NCBI GenBank assembly: GCA_963924555.1
Contig: OZ004585.1
Span: 7,642,556-7,706,555, forward strand
DNA from: Crambe crambe
Lineage: Eukaryota > Porifera > Demospongiae > Poecilosclerida > Crambeidae
DNA: 64,000 nucleotides
Direction of reading: 5' to 3'
A model generated the notes under the pieces. That model made no database searches and was not told the DNA's origin. It saw only the letters and a program-made list of their open reading frames with translations. Each line of letters starts with the position of its first letter. Positions within the stretch are counted from its first letter, which is position 1. Positions 31,260 to 42,600 of this stretch are shown one piece after another. Both the position numbers and the translations under genes were made by a program.

Positions 31260-32926
31260 CTAACCTTTTGTTCTTTTCGATACTTTTGGTGTCAAGATTT
31301 TCCAAACACAAATCACAATCAGAATCAGAACCACAATTACAATTGGCAACAGAATCTTATACACAGTACCACCTGTAACATAATTATTTGAGAGAAGAAA
31401 GTGAAACTACGTAAATAAAAGGCCATGTAGGGTCAACTATAGCAGTTGCTGTGAATAAACATCAAATTTTATGCTGCCTTCAATAATAAGTCTACATCAC
31501 TGGCAACACTTTTAAACCGACATGAACTACTAAAGCATGCAGCTTGGTGGGAGGCAGCAGACTAACCCTACATGGACTTTTATTGCATAATTTTCCCCCC
31601 TTCATCTACAGTGCTGTCATGTACATGAACTATTTTGAGAGTATGTGTGCGTGAGTATGAATGAGAATAATAGGTAGCTACCATCTGAAAGAATAGTAAC
31701 GGAAAAAGTGAGAATCCAGGAATAGAATTTTAGGCAAAATTTCGAGCATAATCTAAGGGCGTATCGAGCCGCGAAGCGGCGAGAGAGTGTAGACGGTGAA
31801 ATAATATATTTAGCTACAGTTTACTGCAGTAAACGGACATATGCGGGCAGAGCCTACCACATGCTAGGCTATTTTTAGTAACATTTTACACTATGCCGTC
31901 TATATATAAAGCATTGGCAGTTGCATGCCCTCTCGCCGCTTTGCAGCTCGATACACCCTTGAGAGGATCCTATCCAGATCCCCAAGATCACCTCAGTAAA
32001 TTCACTGATGAAGAAAGTTGCTGTGGAAATTTATCCATCAGGCAGAATGCTCGGATTTTATACAAGTAGCTATGATCCACACACTGGTTATTTCCAATGA
32101 GCTATAGTCATAGTCACAACTTCTACTTCTAGCACAAGCACCTGCCAACTCGCTTAAGTCAGCTAGGTATTATAGTCAACAATCTCTACCTATGGGCAAT
32201 ATGACCTGCATGTCACATACCTGTGATCATGAAGGTCATATCAAACCTTGTGGCAGTGAAGTTAGTAGTTACATTAAATTGATGCATCAGTATTCTTTGC
32301 TCAAAGAGATCACTTTCAAATTCCTCTTCAATATTATAGACTCTCTTATCAGAAAAATAAAGTGCTAATTCCATATCATATGTACAGAGGGTGAAATTGG
32401 GTTCACACAAGTTTGCTGCTGTTCAGCAATTTCGTTTTCATCGGGATATGAAGTAAAAACTGGCTGCTCTACATAATTAAAAAGAAAATACTAGAATAAA
32501 TCATTAGACTTCACTAACCCCTCAAAAATAACGTACAGTAGCCATGAATATTAAGTCTTTCCGTGTGTTGCTGATTATGAATAATGTCATACACTTCACA
32601 TAACGTGGAAGTAAGGCTCAATCTAGCAAGGGTCTTATCTTTCTACCTATAAAATTTGAACATTAGCTAAAAGTTGCAAGCATTGGTTTCTATTCTTAAA
32701 GTTAATAGATAAGCTTCAAGTGGAAAAAAGGTTGCTTATTACATTCAGTTGACAGTTGCATCCAAGGTCTGATGCTGCATGGAGTCTTGGATTAAAAAGA
32801 AATAATTCAGTCATCACACATCTTACTTCTTGATTGGATTCCACCATTTGTACATACATCTTCCAGTCCACATCTTCGACCAAAACAAGCAACAGCTCCT
32901 TGAAGTATTAATATCCACACTATCAT
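31260..32926 (-). CDS. small single-pass membrane protein, unknown family
   Basis: Four minus-strand exons: 32827-32926, 32537-32638, 32221-32415, 31260-31372 (510 nt, 169 aa). All introns are phase 1, as is usual for extracellular modules. Exon 1 starts at Met 32926 with a signal peptide (MIVWILILQGAVACFG). The ectodomain of about 110 residues has a few cysteines and potential N-glycosylation sites (NVT, NFT) near FNVTTNFTATRFDM. The last exon encodes a transmembrane helix (ILLPIVIVVLILIVICVW) and a short basic tail ending KVSKRTKG. No domain recognised. The model is too spliced to show as one open frame, but phase, signal peptide and membrane helix agree. Confidence 0.6.
31413..31584. repeat. 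diverged palindromic element
   Basis: Ends AAATAAAAGGCCATGTAGGG and CCCTACATGGACTTTTATT; the interior CTGCCTTCAATAATAAG matches the foldback element at 21460-21703. It lies in the last intron of the small membrane-protein gene. Confidence 0.65.
31755..31960. repeat. MITE with GC-rich inverted ends
   Basis: The left end AAGGGCGTATCGAGCCGCGA and the right end are ~32-bp imperfect inverted repeats (right end is the complement of AAGGGTGTATCGAGCTGCAA). About 206 bp, with the interior GACGGTGAAATAAT / CTATGCCGTC. It also lies within the last intron of the small membrane-protein gene. Confidence 0.75.
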
Positions 32927-33174
32927 TTTGACTATACAAATTATAAAAGCAACAATTAACATAGTCACAAGAAATTCACTATGCTACCTTATAGAACTAG
33001 GAGGCTACTTATGTATGATAGCTAGCTAGATGCCACAGAGCAACATGTCTCTTATTGCATCATCTAAAATCCTTACTTCTTCATTACACTCCCCCTCCCC
33101 CTCCCAAGAGCCTATAATTGATGGTATTCACAATGCTTGAATGTGACGAATATAAAAATTAAAATCATAAAACC

Positions 33175-33215
33175 CTGAAGAAGGCTAGAGACATAGCCGA
33201 AACGTTGGTTTAAAA
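33175..33215 (+). other. hairpin with hammerhead-like core words
   Basis: CTGAAGA is followed by GGCTA-loop-TAGCC and then CGAAACGTTGG. CTGANGA and GAAA flanking a hairpin are the conserved core of hammerhead ribozymes, which occur in Penelope-like retroelements of many animals. One extra A between CTGAAGA and the stem makes the fit imperfect, and the cleavage-site stem was not identified. It may equally be the end of an unrelated transposon. Confidence 0.3.
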
Positions 33216-34274
33216 AGAATTTTTTAAGCTAGAAGTGATGAATATAATAACATGTATCATGATTCCAGTTAATTAAAAGTGTCACATAGCGACTAAAGTG
33301 TATTTCAAAGTGATGTAAAATATAAAGGCAACTTAGATAACTTTTGGATACTGTATGGATTGGAGAACTTTGTCACTAGCTAGCTAATAGAGAATGTAAT
33401 GTGAATTATCTAGACCTTGAGTTCATTCTCTGTATGATTATGAACTGGTTGCAGCTTGAAAGCAACCACCTAGCTATAACTAGCCACACTAACCAGAAGC
33501 AAGAGTTTTCTTACACTTTGTACTTCAACATGACAACCATGACCGATAATATTACCTCAGGCTACTGCTGCAGGGGTCTTTTTTTCTCAGGACTTCTACA
33601 TGTATGCAAGGACAGATGGTATGCGCACGTTGCTGCTGCTGGATATGTTCATTGGTCTCTGAGATAGAGCTAGTTATGTGGGCAGGAATCGCTAACATTC
33701 ATGTAGTTAACAAGATCGAATTACAATAGCTGAACGGTCTATAATTTATAGCTGCTAGCAAGAATTTGGGTTTTTTGAATAATAAAACTGGCTAACCAAC
33801 TCACGTTTGGACAGATCTTCGGATTTCCTCAGATCGTAGCGGTTTGTTTATTCGATTGGGAAAAGGGGCGTGTCAGCCTTTGCGCATGCTGACTGAGTCT
33901 ACTGGTGGTACATGGCATTTTTGTGTACTAGGTAGTAAAGATTTGCTTTTTACCGCCAATAAAATAATTATTAATGCTACTTCAAACAGTTGGCTTCTAG
34001 CGAGCTGTCAAAATTCCTCATCAAACAAATAATGTTCCTACAATATTAGCTTACTTGTCTATGTATAGGAGGTAGATTGAGTGGTGTGAGAGTAATCTTC
34101 GTTGTAGTGCATGTACTCTGTATAGAAGTACTTATAGAGCTATATAAACCAAAGCTTATAGCTAGAACTTTGGTTTCAAAAGCAAAAACTAAGGATATCT
34201 AGAACCAGACACATTAGGAGAAGGATAGTTGTGTACATGAACTTTGGAGGCAAGACATCGTAGCTACTAAAGAA

Positions 34275-34554
34275 CAGTGGCGTAGGAACAGGGGTGGCCA
34301 AATTTTGAGGCAATGCGTATCCTTATAATAATTAGCAGAGCCCTGCACGCGCATAACGCAACCCCAAAAGAAGAAAAGCTGGGCTGGCGACGCCAGACTA
34401 ATAAAGTGCTTGTGGTAAGAATTATAATTATAGCTATATAGTCATTTTTTTCAGGACACCACTGGAATCTTCAGGCCCTCAAGGTTAGCATAATTATAGC
34501 TTTCCGCACGGGTTACTAGGCCACCCTAAGGAAAACCATCTTCCTATGCCACTG
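34275..34554. repeat. MITE, CAGTGGCGTAGGAA ends
   Basis: The left end CAGTGGCGTAGGAACAGGGG and the right end TTCCTATGCCACTG are inverted repeats; GGTGGCC / GGCCACC also pair inside. About 280 bp, non-coding. Confidence 0.75.
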
Positions 34555-35035
34555 AAGAAATACTTGGGGATGAGGCTAAAGAGGACCTGGTGTATGTCAA
34601 TTTCACCATTCACCAATCTTGACTTCCTAAAGCACTAGCTATAACCACACCGACAAAACTAGAGTGGGGGGTTGCATACACCTAGCAGTAATAAACCATT
34701 TTACATAGTGATTAATCCATACACTACTGAGAAAAGACCTATTATCTCTATTTCAGATCCCCCATATTGGTTAAAATGGTAAGGAATTGTTTTTCCATCG
34801 AACATGCACTTTACATCTTGGTTTTTATCAATTATCGTTCAGTTGTTGTAAGTTAGCTATTGTTAAAGTTATTCTGAAGTCCAGCGAAATCTTTGCTGTA
34901 AAGACTATGCAACTAATGAGTACACTGATTCATTAAAGTTGAGTATACCGGTATGAATTTATCGCTTACCCATGCATAGGTCTGACATCATAAGTAAATG
35001 TACAATTATGTTCATACAAAATTAATAATAAGTTA

Positions 35036-38000
35036 CTATGGTGATGAAGGAAGATCCTTGTCTGCATATCTCCTGATTCTTGTGGCGATGTCTGAGTGGT
35101 CAGTTTTATCAAGTGCTGTGGCCAGACTTGCCCAGCTGGGGGGACCACTCATTTCAATAACTGTATCCCTCTGATCGAGCCATGCTTGAATCATATCCTC
35201 AGGCATCGTACTCATTCTTTTTAGAGCAAAAAAGGATAATCCAAGAGCCACCCCCAACCGTATTATGTCATCTTTACACATATCTCGTAATAGTGAAGTG
35301 ACCATAAAGTGGTCCTCCATTCCTATAGGACTTGAAGTAACTATATTATTAAGAGTATGAGCATGTATGCATGTGTGGGCAGAGAGAACAACAAAAGTAA
35401 ATTTTATGACTGGTAAGCACTTAGCTACATATCTAGCTATGTCTCATGTAATTTGGTCAAGGAGATGTTATGTGGTTATCACAAGTCCCATCCCATCATT
35501 ATACGTAGGACACTCATAACTCATGAGAAGAATTAAAGCAAGCTGTCTCCACTAAATACCCTCAGTGGGTGACATTTACCCTTAATGGGGTAGTTATAAT
35601 AATTATAGGTGCTGATTAAAGCATTTAGCTACATTAATAATTAGCATACCCCTATAGGCTCTGCCCTTACCATTAGACCTCTTTAACTCAAAGTGTGACA
35701 TGATCATGAAATGTGTGGTTTTTTGATTGTTACAAAAAAATAAAGGAATTAATCTCAGAAACTGGGGAGAGTCACCACGTCTCTTTGAAGGTAAAAAATG
35801 TATTGAAGAGTGAGCATTTGGGACCTTGAAGGTCGTCTTTTAATTGTAGAGAAGTTACCTCTTCTGGAGGGTCCTTTATTGGAGGTTCCATGCAATGGGA
35901 AACTAGAGTACACTTATAGTCTACGCATATGCAAACCCTTTGAAGACAGCTGCTAACATGAAATAATTATTCTGTGCACTTGGTACTTCAATTAGACAGG
36001 CCACTGTTCTTATTCAGTGTTGTCAAAAAAATTGAAGCATGAGCTCATATCTAGCTAGCTAGCCCCATGATCAAAGCTGTGGCTTACTTACTCACCAGTT
36101 AATGGAGTATGAAGTGGAGATGAAGGAGGATCCTTGACTGCATTCAGTTTTTCTAAGCAAGACAAATTCAAAAGCATAAGACTTTTCAAATATGCACTGA
36201 AATGCCTTGACTATAGCTACCTCTCTCGATTATTGTGGCAATGGATGAGTGGCCAGTTTTATTGAGTGCTGTTGTCAGATTTGCCCAGCTGGGAGGACCA
36301 CTAACTTCAAGAACTGCATCTTTACTTGTAAGCCATGCTGCAATAATGTCTTCAGGAAACATTTTCATTCTTCTCAGCCTAACATCAGACAGTCCAAGAG
36401 CCACCCCCAACTGTATCATCTCTTCACAGGTCAAATCTTTTATTAGTGAAGTGACTTCAATCAGGTCAGCCATTCCTAGAGCACTTGAAGCCACTATAGG
36501 GATACAGCGAGGGAACATGACCTCCATAGTAAGACTTAAGCTTCCCCACTCTTAAGGGAACCTACCACTCTCTATTAAGGGAACCATGGCTTCCCTAGTA
36601 AGACCACATCTACCATGACCTCCTTTAACAGCTGGTGAAACCCATGGGCCCAGGAAGTGTGTCATTATGTAGCCACATGTTATACATACAAATAAGAGAT
36701 CTATCAAGGCTTGGGGGAAGAACTCCCTTACTACTAGAGACTATATAAAATTAAGATCTGTTTATCAGTGCCTGTGCCATCAAGTGCAATAGCTACTATG
36801 AAATATAATAAAGTAGATTATTGCTGACTGTATAGCAATACTCACTACTGTATGCTCAGCAGGATTTGTACAAAACAGAGTTGGATTGGAGGGAGTGGTC
36901 TGGCAGCCAGGTATTGGCCAGACCAATTAGTGAAAGAAAAGAAAACTGCCATAAATGTACCGACAGATTTCACCATGATAGGATCTCACTAGCTAAAAAC
37001 TCACCTGTTAACGGAGTATGAAGTGGAGATGAAGGAGGATCCTTGACTGCATGCATTTTTTCTAAGCAAGATGAGTTCAAAAGCATAAACACTATGGACT
37101 TTTCAAACATGCTAGCTACCTCTCCCAATTATTGCGGCAATGGATGAGTGGCCAGTTTTTTTGAGTGCTGTTGTCAGACTTGCCCAGCTGGGATCACTAA
37201 TTTCAATAACTGCATCTTGCCGACAAAGCCATGCTATGACCATATCACCAGGCATCACACTCATCCTTGTCAGGCTGCTATGAAATAGTCCAAGAGCCAT
37301 CCCTAATTCTATCATATCATCATTGTCCATATCTTGCAATAGTGAAGTGATTGCAAAGTGGTCCTCAATTCCTAAAGGACTTGAAATAACTAATAACTAT
37401 AGGGATATGATGAGAGAGAGAGAGAGAGAGAGGGAGGGAGGGAGGGAGGGAGGGAGGGAGGGAGGGACTTTGACTCCATGGCAGGACAAAGAAATATGTA
37501 GATACAGTAGAACCTCCAAAATAATAATGGACACTGCAGCTTTTTGTCTTGTCCCCTTCGTTAGATAGTCCTAAATTTGTGGAGAGGTTTGTATCCTCTT
37601 CAGTACGAAACACTTAATTTTACTTAATAACATGCACCAAACTAGCTTAGTTGCTAGTCAATATATAATATTATGTAAAAGTTTGGACGATCCTCATTCT
37701 TTACAGCTGCTCATCCAATCTCCCGCCATGCATGCTTCAGAGTCTTTACCACAGAGAAGACTGCCCTATGAAATCTCCAAAGCCATGGATGCATGGAGAG
37801 AGTCTGATATTGAGTTTTCATGAAGAGAGAAGTCTACATTCAATTTGATTGATATCGCTAACATTCTCCATTATTAATTTGTATGTCAGCCTCCTTTGGG
37901 AGTCTGGAAAGACAGGGCTTTCACTGCATGCATGGACCTACAGCTAGTTACATAGCCATGAGGAAGGGAATCTGCACAGAATAGTATGAAGAAGTACAAC

Positions 38001-38838
38001 AAATGGCCATAAAGCCATATCATCCCATGAAGTCATCAGTAGACATATCCTGTCATACAACAGGTAGCTATAACCACAAAGCCATATTATCCCGGCATAA
38101 AGTCATCAGTTGAAGTGAGATATACAGCAAAAAGCAGCTTCTGAACATAGCTACTGTACTTCTTAAAAACTTGGATCCTATAAGTCTTCACTCTGCTAGC
38201 ATGTGTTCTTTCCCACCAAAGCATATATCTAGCTGCAATAGATATGCAGTTTTGCAGCTATACTTCTCATTCCAAATGATCCCACTTCATTATAGTCACC
38301 CCCCTCTTCCAATAATTTTGGCTGTTCTGGACAAATTTAATGATCCTGCTGAGTTCTGTAGCAATTAGCTATAACTAACAAGTCACCTTCATGACCTTGG
38401 TGAGATGGAGTAGACTTCACAGAAGCACTAGTACTCTCACGAATTCCACCATCTAGGAATTTAATGCTTAGAATACAACCATAGAACTAGGTAGCTATGT
38501 AGCTAATGATTAGCTCTATCTTCTAGCTACTCACTCTCCTCATATGTGGACCAAAGGAGATCCACCATGTCACTCAAAAATGGATATTCTTCCAAAGTCT
38601 CCACCATAACTTTGAACTTCTTTGGGAAGGAATCTATCTTCATAGTGAGAGCAGAAACGAGCTTAGAAGCCTTGATTTCATCAGTTAGAGCAGGCAAGGT
38701 CATCTCGGACAAGATAAGTGGAGGAATGAGGTTCTTGGCCTTTAACTCTTCAGCTAAATTCAGTATGAAGGATGACGATATCTTGCTTGAAAGTGTTTCT
38801 CCGCATATTAGCATTGTCTTATACTCAGGAGACGTCAT
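35036..38838 (-). CDS. CARD-like domain plus three tandem Death domains
   Basis: Seven minus-strand exons, all introns phase 1: 38535-38838, 38387-38452, 37120-37389, 37005-37061, 36221-36493, 36096-36152, 35036-35340 (1,332 nt, 443 aa). Exon 1 (Met at 38838) encodes a ~100-residue helical domain resembling CARD (LNLAEELKAKNLIPPLILSE, then FPKKFKVMVETLEEYPFLSD). Exon 2 is a Ser-rich linker. Three death-domain exons follow, each with a helix-2 motif (GVALGLS or GMALGLF), then (D/E)xxxAWL, then (P)PSWA(S/N)LxTAL(D/N/K)KT. The first two are each followed by a 19-codon linker exon (VKDPPSSPLHTPLT); the third ends the protein (DKDLPSSP). Probably a cytoplasmic adaptor for death-fold assemblies. 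The linker+domain pair is clearly an exon-duplication unit. No enzymatic domain seen. Confidence 0.75.
37409..37467. repeat. (GA)n/(GGGA)n tract in an intron
   Basis: GAGAGA repeats pass into about eight GGGA repeats, 20 bp upstream (transcript sense) of the acceptor of the first death-domain exon. On the coding strand this is a pyrimidine-rich CCCT/CT tract. Confidence 0.9.
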
Positions 38839-39914
38839 TTTCAGGTTTTTGCGCTAGGATTTCTTCTAGGACTCGCTTCCCCCAGGCCCTCCGGTCGGAA
38901 AATGGAACGCATGCGCCCAGTTTCTTTGTTGTAAAGCGTTCACATCTTTCGGTCGTGCTGACGACATAAGAAGTGTGTCACCCCGACTAATTGGACCTGC
39001 AGCTCAGGCCAATGCCACCAAAGCCTTTGCAGTGAGAAATGAAAGTTAAACTTTTGATAATGATCTCCATCTCTAGAAGTGGTAGCTATGAAGGTTGGCA
39101 AATGTGAGATCTCTTCCACTTCTGTATATAATTTGTTTAGGAGTCATGTGGATGTCTAATCTAGGTATTTTTGTGCTTTAAGCCTTGGGTATCTCCATGC
39201 CAGGGGTATACATAAAGCAAAAACCTAAACTCTTTAGCGAACTTTAATATGGAAAACTATGTCCCCAGTGTGCTTGCATCATTGGTGCTGGGAACTGGCT
39301 GCTTACTAGCTAGCTAATCTTATTTTTGAGCTGCTGGAATACTGCCCATAGCTACTATGAGAATGCATCCTAAATCCCACTCAATCAGCGTGGCATGCAC
39401 CAGGCATAAAGTTAATTTCAGCATAGGAACTGATCAATGACATCAAAAGGACAGGAAACACATCTATAACATGGCTTCACATAGATCTAGAGAGTCTCCA
39501 CCTGCACTAGTCCACCTGCTGCCCCTTGATACAGGATGGCATAAACTGTGTGGATATACGTAGCTACTGCACAATGGTAGCTATTATACCCCATGGTGCT
39601 AGCTAAATCCATCTTAGGGTTATCACTTGTCCTGTCTTTAGTGACACTTTCCTGTGAAATCCTGTCACCTTTATGATCACACCTTTGCTGCTCCTGCTGC
39701 TAGGGTTCCTCCTGCAATACAACTTGCAGAAGTCCATGCACCTTAACTGCAACATCAAGAGAGTTTAAAAGAGTCATGTGACAAAATTTTGAACTTGCAG
39801 AGCCCTAGCTTCAGAGGCCTCTATGTACACCATCTCATCCAACCTCACATGATTTTTATTGTTTCAACTATTGACTTGTTACCATAATTATTATATAGCC
39901 AACCTCTGCAACTT

Positions 39915-39945
<31 letters not shown>

Positions 39946-42049
39946 CATAGAAGGGATGAGAAGACCTGAAATTTAGAGCATCTTATTTGCTAATCGGCTT
40001 TCGCCATGCATTCGATTGAATATAATACATGAAGCAATTTCTGCTTCATGTACGTACTTCATGTTATGTAGTGATTTCTCTCTGTGTGTCTCTTCCAGCA
40101 TCCATTGCAATGCTGCATGACCTGAACAGCTAGTGGAACCTTCAAATAATGGATACTTATGACCCAAACAGTAATTTTCCTTTGTAGAGAGATTATCCTC
40201 TTTTAGAGGCAATTTTTAAGAGGCAATTTTTATTAAGTGTATGAGGTTATAGTCCTATGCTACTGAATCATCTTCAAATTATGGACACACTTTGGGACCC
40301 AGTCCTTTGTTGCATAGCTACACATAATACACAATCAATGACATCCAAAGACAGCCTTTCAAAGGTGATTTTAGATTGTTTATCATTGAGAGATTTGTTC
40401 TCTTTCAAGGTATCATTTACTGGAGGTTCCTAATTTAGGTACAGATAGCTATGTAATTATTAGTTAACTTACAATGTGATGGAGGTGGAGCTAGTGGCTA
40501 ATATTTATGATAGCTAGGACTATACTGTAGCTATGTGTGATTGAGTACACCAATTAGCAAGGGGACAGTTTTCCCTCTTTTTCTCCCTTGCTGTGCAGGC
40601 AACTAGTTACATGTACAAGTTCAACTTCTGATTCTTCTATTCACCTACTCTGACTTGACAGTGTCTGTCCAGTATTCCATCACCACAGGGACCATATAGA
40701 GTGGCGCACTAAGGGACTTATGAGCAAACACACCATTTTTTGATATGGCACTGCACACTTGGGGGCTTTGATCTTTCTATACTATGTCTATGAGTGAGTA
40801 GCTATTTCCTATGAATATGTTGTGTCTGTTCACATCCATCACTGATGGATGTGAAAATAATCACCTAAAGAGCAAACTCCATTATTATAGCTACAAATTG
40901 GGAATGACTAATCAACTCAGGTTAGGAAAGGAGTCAACATGATGAGGTTAGTATACTCCAAAATTATGTCAATACAAACAAAACTAGAGATGCTCGTATA
41001 GCATTAGTTGGGCGAGCAAGCAGCCAGTGGTCATTTCAATGTGCTCCTCCCTCACTTATGATTATATATATCCCCAACAGTGACTTTCGATATCTAGCTA
41101 TTCAGGTTGTTAACTGACTTGGTGCATTCCCAGTTAGCATTAGAGTGTCTTCTCTGAACCCAGGCTACCACTCCTGTTCAGACTCAGTAGCCAGTCTCTC
41201 AAATAATGAGCCCTCATATGCTCTAATCTGGCAGCTCTGTGTTCTGCTGACTCTGCTCTCCTTCTGGCTCTCATTTGCTCTGCTCTTGCAGCATTATCTT
41301 CTGCTGACTCTGTACATTCCCTCCTCCTGGCTCTATCTGTCGCATTTCTTTGCTAGTCTTGTTTTTCTCTGTTCCTTTGACTCTGTTCTCCTTCTAGCTC
41401 TGTCTCTTTCATTTCTTTCATGAGGTCTCGCTCTTCTTTGCTGGTCAGTTTCTAGAGGGTGTTCTGGGGCCCTCCTTCGCTTGTTTTCTGGTTCTCTGAG
41501 TTCCATAATACTCGCTACAATAGTGCTTCAACTTCAAGCTTAACGAAAACGATTGCTTATTATGACGTTGCTTAGTAGCTATTTCGTGCGAATGTGTAAG
41601 CGCATGCGCATTTTGAGTGACGTACATGTAACATATAAATATCATCGCAATTTTCCATTTTGACCAATTAGTGTGGGGCTTCGCTCGCTCGCTCGCCAAC
41701 AACAACAAAAACAAACAAAAAAACAAACGACAATAACAACCAACAACAACAAAAAACTGGTAGCATCAACAACATCAACAGTAATGAAGTTCTTCAGTTC
41801 ATGAGTCGAAGCATTTTTCTTTTCAAGTACTACAAAAAGTACAAAATAATAGCTATAAAAGTAGCTATCAGTATGGAACTTCTCAATGTGGACACTTTGG
41901 GACACAAGTGTAGAGAGATGTCCTCATTTCAGGGGTGTAATTAATAAAGTGATTTTGCAATGAGAAATAGACAAATGTCCCAACTGATCATAGACTAAAG
42001 GAGTCTACATGCACTGAGGTGCGTTATTATACTCACGTCTTCAATATCT
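38839..42049. other. intergenic; promoter side of CARD-Death gene
   Basis: Mostly non-coding. It includes a 30-base C-run (39917-39946), degraded MITE-family pieces at 40130-40440 and an (AAC)n/(AAAC)n tract at about 41697-41755. The 150 bp upstream of 38838 are relatively GC-rich and would hold the promoter. Confidence 0.45.
41145..41440 (-). pseudogene. degenerate Arg/Glu/Ala-repeat coding remnant
   Basis: The minus strand encodes repeats of the type RARRRAESAEHRAARLEHMR, followed upstream by similar but frame-broken pieces. Such R-A-E-x-x-E-x-R-x-x-R-L repeats are typical of mobile-element or Helitron-like coding regions in invertebrates. The plus-strand frame is Leu/Ser-rich only because it is the complement. 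Family assignment is tentative. Confidence 0.35.
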
Positions 42050-42081
42050 TCAGCTGTTCCTTTCAGGCGGATATCTCTGAG

Positions 42082-42600
42082 GAACTCCAGGTTCGGCACA
42101 GGACAAAGGTGGTTGTGGAGGCATCTGTGGAGGCATGTTCATGTATGGCATCATAGGTCCTCGGACTTGTTGGGATGATACTTGTGGCTGGGTTGTGTAA
42201 GCTCCATGTACTTGTTGCTGGGGTAGGGATTGCTGCTGGTATATGTTCCCTATAAGAGTCAGTATACACTTAGTTTCACACTTCCAGACAAGTTATACAC
42301 ATAACTACATCTCAACTGAAGCATTGATATCTTATGAAAGGGAAGACCACATTCACATGCAAAATTATCCACTTGAATGTTACATTACATTCACATGGCA
42401 TGGCTACCTTGAACTCCAGGTTCGGCACGGGACAAAGGTGGTTGTGGAGGCATCTGTGGAGGCATGTTCATGTATGGCATCATAGGTCCTCGGACTTGTT
42501 GGGATGATACTTGTGGCTGGGTTGTGTAAGCTCCATGTATTTGTTGCTGGGGTAGGGATTGCTGCTGGTATATGTTCCCTATAAGAGTCAGTATACACTT
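42082..42600. repeat. duplicated P/Q-rich exon, 329-bp period
   Basis: Exons 42050-42249 and 42408-42578 are near-identical over about 170 bp (the word GAACTCCAGGTTCGGCAC starts at 42082 and 42411), flanked by the same acceptor and AGTCAGTATACACTTAGTTT words. A recent tandem exon duplication at the 3' end of Roc-COR copy B. Confidence 0.85.

Larger units (their letters stand above)
32927..35035. other. intergenic spacer with repeats
   Basis: No gene found. Contains the ribozyme-like hairpin at 33175-33215 and the MITE at 34275-34554. A plus-strand open frame at 33401-33667 has no splice context or domain. Confidence 0.4.
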
